A stretch of DNA of 64,000 nucleotides from Diphasiastrum complanatum. Taxonomy: Eukaryota; Streptophyta; Lycopodiopsida; Lycopodiales; Lycopodiaceae. Under the pieces are notes generated by a model. The model made no database searches and had not been told where the DNA came from. It saw only the letters and a program-made list of their open reading frames with translations. Made by a program: the position numbers and the translations under genes. Positions 12,001 to 22,600 of this stretch are shown here, piece by piece (within the stretch, counting starts at the first letter, position 1; the number at the start of each line of letters is the position of its first letter). The stretch spans positions 29,104,703-29,168,702 of the forward strand of contig CM055112.1 of NCBI GenBank assembly GCA_029204225.1, written 5' to 3'.

Positions 12001-15000
12001 AAGCCTATGTGCTATATGATCTCGAAAACGGGAAGAAGATCCTAAGTCGAGACGTTATCTTTGACGAAGAGCATTCACCCAAGATACAGGAGCAGGAGAA
12101 AGATGGAACTTCTGAGTTCCTACCCTTGATTGATTCCACGGATGAGGATCCTAGTCAAGAGTCCTGTGAGCCTCAAGTGCAAGTGCAAAAACAAGAAACC
12201 GAACATACTAGTTCGAGACCTCTTTTTGGCCAAGTACCAGAAGCTGAAATTGGGGACAAACGGAAGACTAAGACAGTACCATGGGATACGTGATCACCAT
12301 CCACATCGCCTACCGCTAGGAAGAAGCTACCTAGGTGGTATTGGTAAACAATCAAAGAGGGACAAATGATGGAAGAAGGAGAGAGCAGTGAACAGGGTGC
12401 TAGAAGATCTCTTAGGTCTCATGAGAGACAAGAGACTAACTTTGCTCTTATGTCCACTATTCTGGATGTAGATGAGCCACAGTTCTTTCACGAAGCCGTG
12501 AAGGAAAAGGTATGGCAACATGCCATGCAGGAGGAGTACGACTCCATTGTCAAGAATGACACATGGGAGCTCACTACATTGCCAGAAGGGAAGCAACGGT
12601 TGCAAGTGGTTCTATAAGACCAAGTTTCATGCCAATGGAACAATGGATAAGTACAAGGCAATGTTGGTGGCGAAAAGCTACTCCCACCAGGAGGGGCTAG
12701 ACTGTGATGAGACATTCGCACCTGTTGCTAAGATGACATCTATCAGGTTTCTTAATGGGCACCTACAGGAGGAGGTTTACATGGAACAACCGCAGGGGTT
12801 TGAGATAACAGGCAAGGAGAATTTGGTTTGTAGGCTTAGAAAAGCCTTGTATGGGCTCAAACAGGCGCCAAGGGCTTGGTATAGCCGAATTGATGAGTAC
12901 TTTGCAAGGCAAGGGTTTGAGAAGAGTAAGTCTGATTGCAATCTTGATGTCTTCAGGGAAGGAGAAGACTTTGTGGTTGTTGTGCTCTATGTGGATGATC
13001 TACTACAACAGTCCACTACCATTATATTCTAATGTAGCTGTGCATTTTAGCAGCGGGTCACCATCTATCTTTAATTGTGCAACCTTGACAATTTTTATAG
13101 AGAAATTCTCAGGGGTTCCCAAGACACTCGTGTGTTGACTATCACACTCTGATTGATTACGACACTTCGGAGTTAATTTTTATCCACTTTATACATTTTA
13201 ATGTAAAAAAAGTGCTTTACGTTGCTTCTTTGAAGTCCTATATCGTATTCTTATTAAAATACCGACTTTTTACCAATATTCTAAATGTGACAGCATTTCA
13301 GAACACCTGTTTTGTACATTTTCTAATGCAACATGTTGAAGCAATGTGCAGGTATTATTCAGTTTACCATTATGCAATATCCATTGCTGTCAGTCTGCCA
13401 AATGGCTTGCATGGGGTACATGTGGAATTTGCTACTTTCTAAAAATTTGAAGTTGTTAAAAGAAGGAAAATTGAGCTCTTGTTTAGAAATGTAAAGCCAA
13501 ATTCATGCAGTTTTGTTGGGAGCATGTTGACCATCAATTTAAAGCTACATCTTTACAGTTCTGGTGAATGCTATTGAATGGATGGTAAATGGAATCAAAT
13601 AAGTTAGCCACAGGTTGGTGATACTGGGTGTGTTTTTTTTCAGGAAACCTTAAATGTCTCTTGAAAGGAGCAGCACTTGAAGTAGCAAATTTTGTAGATT
13701 TGATGTATTTGTACTCTGATATTATTTTACTTATCAAATGTCTTAAGGGGGCAACTTTATAATTCTACCTTTTTAAACATTTTTAGACTGCTATAAAAGC
13801 TCACTCAAGAGCCCTTAGGAACTTTATGAGATTGGGACAAAATGAAGCGTTTTAAATAATTGCAGAGGACTAATTAAGCTTTCATTATGTGCATGCTATT
13901 ACTTTAGTATATGATAAGTGATTCCATGTGGGGCTTTTGGGTGGAAACATACATTGTCAATTGAAGGTTGTGATTTTGACTTTGTAAAGACTGATGGATT
14001 TGGTAAACGAGCAGCAAGAAAACTCTGCATAAAAGTTGTCTTAATTGTGTCTTTCTTTTGGATTAGTTTTTAAACGTCTTCTTGTCAGAATCCTGTTTGG
14101 ACTTGGAAGCATCCACAAAGTGTGTTTGCTTGGCTTTCCCTATTTGTCTCCATTTCTCCCATCTTTCTAATCCTGTATATGAAGTTGCATATGTTTGACA
14201 AAACATTCCAAGGCCATTTTCTGCTGGCATTAAAGAACAATGCTTGCAATTTAGAGATTACGAGATAGTTCTAGGTTATCTTCCAAGTATTTTTTATAGT
14301 AAGCAGATTTTCTTAATGGATCGTTTCTGTTCCCAGGTCCTTTGAAAGATCACCTATATCTGCATTTGAACCATCTTCCACCAGAAGTATTAAAGGAAAG
14401 GTTGCCAGGGATATCAGAGACTGCAGCTATCTTTGCTGGTGTCGATGTAACCAAGGAGCCTATCCCAGTCTTGCCTACTGTTCATTATAACATGGGCGGT
14501 ATTCCAACCAATTATCGTGGAGAGGTATTATGTTATGAACATCTCTTTCTTTTTCCCCCGGCCTATTAGGAATTTGAAGATAATTCTGTGTCACCATGCT
14601 TTTCAATCTGTAATTGTCATTAGTTTGAATCTGTTGGACAATCAAGCTCTCAGACTTCTGTCTGAACTTTTGAATGAATCAAAATTGCCTATCATTCTTT
14701 TATGGTCCTGACTGTCCAGTATTGTTCATTCTATCACAGATGTTCTCTGTGCAAAGTTTTATGCAAGCAATTATTGTCTTGAAATGCTTTACAGATAGCT
14801 TCGGTTGGCGTTATGGCATATTTTTCTGACCTTCCACAAAACAGTGTAGTTTTTGGCATGATACAGAAACAGAACCTGTCACTGATTATACTTGGATAAC
14901 TTCTCTCTGTATTATAGGTAGTGAACATCAAAGGAGATGATTCGGATGCAGTTGTTCCAGGGCTGTTGGCAGCTGGAGAGGCTGCCTGTGCATCAGTTCA

Positions 15001-17358
15001 TGGTGCTAACCGCCTGGGTGCAAACTCTCTCTTGGATATTGTTGTCTTTGGACGGGCCTGCGCAAATACTGTTGCTCATGTTTATAGACCTGGTAATTCT
15101 TCGATGTTACTGTGATGAATTTACCACTTGATACTTTGTAGTTGAATGCTAATATTTGGAATGAATTTCCAATTTGCTCCTTTTCTGTCATTTATTGATA
15201 TTAGCTGCAGCTTTATTTTTAATACATGGAGGAGGATTTGTGGGAAGACCTTGAAATCAAGGAATCAATCAAGTATTTGATATATCTAATTTGTTTAACT
15301 AGTCAGAAGTTATAGCACTAGTTTCCATTTTTACATGAGGACCATAGTTGATTTCCTTGTTTGTGGATGAGACTGGTCATCCCAAAGGCCTTTCATGCAA
15401 AACAGCTGTGTCGTTTTGATTCTATGAATAAAAAAGAATGGTCTATCATGCTCATTCTTTCGTCTGTCTTGTATTCAATGGTTGCCAAAGCAATGCATGA
15501 TATAAAAAAATGACTTATCATTCAACCTAGTGCCCTGTGTTAGCCTGTGCCAGTGCTTTTAGGAGGCTAGGTTTGGGCATGTCATTTGATGCTATAGAAT
15601 CATTTTTGGTTTGAAATTTTATTGCTTTGGAAACTTCAACGATTCTGAGCTACTTGTACATGATATTTGTGCGTGACGAATCATAATATTTACTCTTCAG
15701 TAAGCTTTGGAGGTCCCAGCTTCACATAATTTCTGCGATTTTCAATAGTGGCTGTCATTAATCTTTAGGCAAGTTGGCATATAACCTTGAGATTTAATGT
15801 AATGTGGGAGCTTATGCAGAGCTTGCTATTTAGCATCTTGGTATTTTGTTTTTTTTCCGTAAGAAAGGAAAATGTGCTTTTAGAAGCTCTTTTTGTTGTA
15901 ACCCTTCAAAACGAGATGAAAATTTCTGCAAGTCTTGGTACAGGGAAGAAATTTGTTGTCAGCTGTCTGCATATCTATCACCAAAGAAAGTCAGTTTTTC
16001 ATTGATTAGATAATTTAGATGATAAAAACTTATTCTAAGCAGGAGAGAAACAGAAGCCTTTACCAAAGAATGCTGGGGAGCAGACAATTGCGTGGTTGGA
16101 TAAGCTTAGATACTCAAATGGAGATCTGCCGACTTCACAGATACGTAACAGAATGCAGAGGGTCATGCAGAATAATGCAGCAGTTTTTCGAGTACAAGAG
16201 TCCCTTGAAGAAGGTTAGTAGTACTTTGCTTCTTGTGTTTCCCATAACAAGAAGAGAGGTGGAGTAAACTTTATAGACCTAGTGATTGAAAGCAAGCAAG
16301 AAGCACCTCTTGCATATAGGATTTTGGTTGTGTTTGCTTGATGTGATGGGGGTTGAGTTTTCATACTTCTGTAGATGGCTGTAGACAATTCTCTGTTATA
16401 AGCAACATAAAGTCAAGCATTGAACAAAAGCATGGTTTGCCACCAAAGACGAGGAATTATAAAAACATGATTTTTGGCAATTGGCAGTTGGATTGGCTGT
16501 TGAAATGAAAACTTAGAAAGAGGGTTTTACATTGTATTTGACATTGGCTGTCATATGCAGATTATCTTGACATGAGAATGTCATGGAATTTTCATATTGT
16601 AAATGCTTCTCTTGTAGTTCAGTTTCTTACTTGTTTAATGAGATTCTGATGTGTTCTAGGATGCAAACTGATCGATGATACATGGAACAGCTTCTCACAA
16701 GTCAAACTAAATGACAGGAGTCTAATCTGGTAACTAAATTGCAGATATATTCGTATCTTCATTTTCCTGTTTCTGATACAAGTCATTGTTGCAAAAGCAA
16801 GACACTGCAACTTTGAAACTGAGTATTGATCCATAATGTTGCCATTGGGATGTTTGTGGAAACTTATATTCCAGGAACACAGACTTAACGGAGACCATCG
16901 AGCTGGAAAATCTACTGATCAATGCTTGTATCACAATGCATTCTGCTGAAGCTAGAAAAGAAAGTCGAGGTGCACATGCACGGGAGGATTTTCCGGTACA
17001 TTTTGATCTATAGATATCTCTTTAAAGCTCAATCTGCTCGTAATGTCCTAGTGAGGAAATGATGCTTTGCAAGAAAAGACAAGAGATCTGTATAAAGGTT
17101 ATTTGTGCTTACCTCCCTAACTCATGAAAACTAGATGCTTCTTATTATTGTTAACTCTCAGATATGTCAGCGTCTCTCATTTGTATCGTCCATCTTTGTT
17201 AAATTAGCTTGTATTTTGACTATTTCCAAGTATGGGTACTTTTATAGGTAGTATGCACTCTGCTGTTTAAAGGCCAGCTATGCAAAGGACTTCGAAATAG
17301 AATTAACATTTGCTAGCGAAGTGTGCCAGCCGATGGTGTGTGTGTGTGTGCGTGCGGC

Positions 17359-17428
<70 letters not shown>

Positions 17429-17796
17429 AAGAAGAAAGCTTTATTAATGTCTTTTCCATGCCAAAAGGCATATAAGACTAGTAAATGTACATGTCAAGTA
17501 TGTGGTAACCATAGGAGCGTATGAAACGTCTCCAAAAGTAGTATACATGCTCCAAAAGTAGTATACTTTTGTTTTGGAGCAGTATACATGCTCCAAAACA
17601 AAAGTAGCAAATCTAGAGCTAAAGCTATAAACTGAAATAGATGTGATGTTATAAGAAACATGTGGGAGCATGTATACTGCTAACAGTCATGAGTGAGGTA
17701 TGACGCTATCATCTAGTCCTGTCCTGCTGGTGCTGATGCTATAGAAGGATGTAATACGGCCTGCGGCATGAAGGGCCACTGGTGGTCTCTGACGTC

Positions 17797-17864
<68 letters not shown>

Positions 17865-19634
17865 GTTAGTTAACGAAATATCACATAGTTCCTTTGAAGC
17901 CTTTATTCATATTCCAACAAGGTTAAATAAATTTGAAAAGTATAGACAGTACTAAGAAGCACCATAAAGCATAACCACTTTTAAAACGTCCAGCTGATAC
18001 CTACGACTATCCCACAACACAAAACCACGCATGAGTTAGTACAGTGGGGAAGACGTGTGTCATAGCTGAGCGTTAGTTGTTATCCATGTCCAAAAGAAGC
18101 TATACTACTTAACAACATAAATAGCATTTATAAATCATAGTCCAGTCTTCCCAAACAACATATAGTTACTTAGCAATAGGCCAAGCCCTACTATAATCGT
18201 ATCAGGGCTTGTGCCATGCTGAGAAGTGTATGGGCGATTGATCCATATCATTTCATATCGTATTTAGACAGTGTATGTAAAGTTTTAACTGTGGATATTT
18301 CAATATGGCTAAAAGGCCTGGTGTAGACACGTGTGCTGGTGTTAAAGCAAATCCATGCGATTCTAACCCATGTGAACCTTGTCTGGAAAGGCAAGTCACC
18401 CACTACTGTCCTCTTGAGCATATCCATGCTTTCCAGTCGTATCTCACCAAAAATCTAATATGACACCTATGCAGGCAAAACAGTTTGTTACCATGGTTGA
18501 AGGTATTAGGACACTTCCGTGCCATGCTAATCCTTACACCTGTTTGCTTATGCAACACTGGTTATGTGTCGTTACACTGCGTCCTGAGCATAATTTTGCT
18601 TTCTAGGAACGTCCAAGTCAATCCATGGTAGGTCGGACTACGTTAAGGATAGGTTTAGTTTACAACTTATTAGGGAATGCAAAGATTTTTTACTATGGTA
18701 TTAGGGAAAATCCATGCCATACTAATCCTTACGTTAAAACTACGTATCTTACGCATGTCCATGTTGTCTAAGAACGTTTTAGCGAAAACCCTAATTTTGT
18801 ATTTGGGTATGTATGCTTATAAAAGGTATAGGGTACTACTTTCACGGTTTGTCATTAGCAAGCAACCCTTATTATGTTTGCAAAGTTTGAAAGTGTAGTT
18901 TAATGGTAAGGTATATGTCATGATATTCCATGAATAAATCAACATTCTTGTAGTGTAGAAAGAACCGGTATTTAAACAAAATAAGTCTAGCAAAGGATAA
19001 ATCCTCTTCCTGAATGCTAGAATTGTCACAAAACGTATACGTAACATCCGTGGCTTATGCGTAACCTGCATTCATTTAACAAAACCATACCTGGATGATT
19101 GTCGCCGTATTGTCTTGAGACGATGTCATGCTATTCCCCCGAAATGTCTACTTTCTTTAAGAAATAGCCGTATATATTGCTCTCATTATATATCGTAAAG
19201 TATCATTACTTGCAAATCGTAATTACAACGAATACTCATCCTCTTCTATCAAACTACGACTCCTTCCCGTTCTGCTAGCAGCGCTCTCTCTCTCTCTCAT
19301 GAAACACACATTGAACATGTCATATTGACGATTCTACATTTCAGAAAATAACAAAAAAACACCTCCCTCTTTCTCTCAGATCGCTTGCACTCTTTGTCTC
19401 TCACAAAAACATGCACTCTCTGTCTCTCACAAGAACACGTCAACAACTCTCCCCCTCTCTCACTCGAGATGGAGATTGGAGAACCTCTGTCTCCATCACT
19501 CACGGTGTGTCTCTCTCTCTCGAACTTTCGAGATTGCACTCTGATTCTGGAACATTTTCAGGATTTTTAGGGTTTTTATATAGGGTTAGGGTTTACTTAG
19601 GGTTGTGGGATAAAAAATAGCGATAGAGTGAGGT

Positions 19635-19692
<58 letters not shown>

Positions 19693-22600
19693 GTGTGACA
19701 TGGGGGGAGTAGGCGTGACATAAGGAGAGAGAGGAGAGTGGTGAGTGAGTGTAGGTGTGATAGTAGGTGTGACATAGGTTTGATCACACCCTCTAAAATA
19801 CTTTTAATCATATAGATATGAAGTGTTTTTCAAGTGTTTGATTAGTTTTACCTTTGAGGAAAATTTTACCTTTGAGCCTTTGCTACAGGATCATCATCTA
19901 ACACTTGATGTGGCTAATCAATCACAAGCTGTCATGACTCAATCAAATGTTGAGAACAACGATTATGTTAAATAGGGAAGAGTTTATTGGCTTCTTCAGT
20001 TGTTTTGGCAGTTAGGGCCTGATTTAGCTGCATTTGGAACCTCAAAAATATGTTAATCATTTAAATCCCATCTGAACCATTCTCACAACATCTAGGATCC
20101 AACCACATTTCTACAAGGAGACCTTAAGTCGTGGGTGCCCCAACCCTCATTAATTGGAAACTATGAATACCATTGATGGGTCCTCGTTTGGTAGCTTTTA
20201 TTGATAGAGATATGAGTTTCGTTGAGGGAGAACTTAGTAAGGCACAGTTGAGCATATTCTGCAAAGCAATGTACTTTCATATATCTCTCTCTCTCTATAT
20301 ATATATATATCATAGTTGTAGCGAATCGCGATTCGCCAGCTTCGTGATTCGGGAATCACGATTCGCTGCAGCGAATCGTGTACAGAATCGCAAAAAAAAA
20401 CAAAAAACAAAAACCCGATTTTCGGCCTCCTCCTCGCGCACAGAACCGCGCCAGCAGTGGAGGAGGCAATTTTTTTTTCTGAGAGCCGTGGGCGTCCAAT
20501 CTTCGCAAGTGAATACTTGGCAGGCATCTACTCGACGATACGGAGTTGGTGTGCACGGTGCCGGGTGGGTCTGAGCTTCGTGGAGAGCGAAACGACCAAA
20601 TTTTGATATTTGGTAAGTGTAGGCTTGATTTTTTGCAATTGTTGACATTGAGCTGTAGGCAACCAAATCGAGCGTAGTCTGGCTCTAGACCACCTTTCTT
20701 CACGCCCACAGTGATTTTTACAGCATCAGTTTCAGCCGTCACGACACGCCTAGTGAGATTTGAACACCACATTCCAAATGCTTGTGTATTTTGGCCATTT
20801 CCACAGAATGGCTTGTTGGAAATCGAGTGAGGTGATGTCTGAGCCTAGAATGCATTTCCACATGCTTGCACAGACTCCTATGACCTCCGTTCCGCCCGTC
20901 TACGTCCGTATCACAAATTTCAATTTTCATGCCCTGATTCCATACTTTTTAGGGTTTAGGCGTGGACCATCGTGCAAACATCTGCTAGGGGCGCGGTTTA
21001 GGCCCACACTGCACTCCTTTATGCCTGCACGGACTCCGACGCTAACGTCAGTCGCCTGTTATCCCTCATACAGAAATTATTCTATCCCACGCCCTAATCT
21101 CATGTTCTTCTTTGGCACTTGATATAATGTGTGAACTGGAATCGTTCTGATGTATGCTTTGGTATTTTGAGCTCTATTTGAGCTCGGTAATGTTGTTCAA
21201 TGCAATGTATTTTTTTTTCTACTGAACGTTTGCCTGATTATTTGTTGTTTGCAGGTTTAGGGTCGTGTTGATACGATGCCAGTGCGGGACCGAGACCTTT
21301 GGGCCGAGGTTGAGCTTACCGACGGGGATGTGGGCACACACCATGGCTCAGGCACCCGCAGATGGAGATGCTTGCATTGCGGTGGTCACTTCACGGGATC
21401 ACTCACCAGGGTTAGGGCTCACTTGCTGCGGGTCAAAGGGCCAGATGGGCGGACATTGGGCATATCTGATTGCCCCAGGATTTCTGATGAGGATCTGCAG
21501 AGGTTGTCTACCATGTACGGGCCCGGTACTGCATCACAGGGTTCTAGACAGGGACAGGCAGCAGGAGCAGCTATAGGTAGGCATGCAGGAGGGCTCACAG
21601 GCAGACAGGCAGGGCCTACAATGGATATTGGGCCCAGTACATCACGGGCAGGGCATGGTATAGCTGCAGGGCGTAGTACATCATGGGTTGGGCATGGTAC
21701 AGGTGCAGGGCCCAGTACATCACGGGCAGAGCATGGTACAGCTGCAGGGCCCAGTACAGCACGGGCAGAGCATGGTTCAGGTGCAAGGCCCAGTAGAGCA
21801 CCTTCAGTTCCATCCGCAGCAGCAGCAGGACCATCAGATGAGCATGTTGGTTCAGCAGCAGCGGGTGCTTCTCGACCCCCCTCCTCGGCAGTAGATGTAC
21901 CACATGCTTCGGCAGATGTTGCCAGAGAGAGTGACACACCCACAGATCAGCCATTCGTTGGGCATGCCAGACCACGAGCACCATATACACAGCAGAGAGG
22001 GGTTAGGTCCAGGCAGCAGACCCTTGATCGATGCGGCTGGCAGAGAGAGCAGCAGGCCCGTTGCACTCGACTGTGTGGCCAGTTGTTTTACGAGTGCGGC
22101 ATTGCCTTTGCTGTTGCTGACACTTGGGTGTTCAGGGAGTTTTGTGCACAGATGGCGGCCGTGGATGCTACATGGACACCTCCCAGGCGAGAGGCACTAC
22201 AAGGCAGGTTGCTTCGTCAGGAGGAGGAGACCATCACGCGGGAGTTGAGTTCCATTCGCTCAGCTTGGCAGCAGTAAGTAACTTGTCTTTGTAATCTCTT
22301 TGCATGTGTTTAGGATCTACTGGTGCCGTAATTTTTGCATGTAGCTAATGGGTGTTTTGCGACAGGTATGGATGCACGATACTGAGCGATGGATGGACCG
22401 ACATTCGTCGGTGATCCGTCATCAATGTCTTGGTTTCTTGCCCGCTTGGCACAGTATTCCTACGTGGCGTGGATGCCACTCGAGGTGGTGACGCCATCAC
22501 AACCGATTTCATATGGGAGGTCATTAGAGATGTTATTGCTGACATCAGAGATGAGCACGTGGTTCAGGTTGTCACCGACAACGCCTCAAACTGCAAGCAG

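Larger units (their letters stand above)
9719..13033 (+). mobile_element. Truncated Copia LTR retrotransposon (5' LTR to RT)
   Basis: The order is LTR, primer-binding site, gag, integrase and reverse transcriptase, the Copia order (integrase before RT), on the same strand as the host gene. The element stops within RT, just after the catalytic YVDD motif near 13000. RNase H, polypurine tract and 3' LTR are absent. The coding part is broken by frameshifts, and an internal deletion removed the gag zinc knuckle and the protease. It is a dead element in the 10.4-kb intron. Confidence 0.85.

Noticed and set aside
20173-20310. Possible coding segment starting [16 protein letters not shown] just left of the hAT element
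   Set aside because: No family recognised; the frame runs through the TA repeat and the hAT end, and there are no supporting exons.
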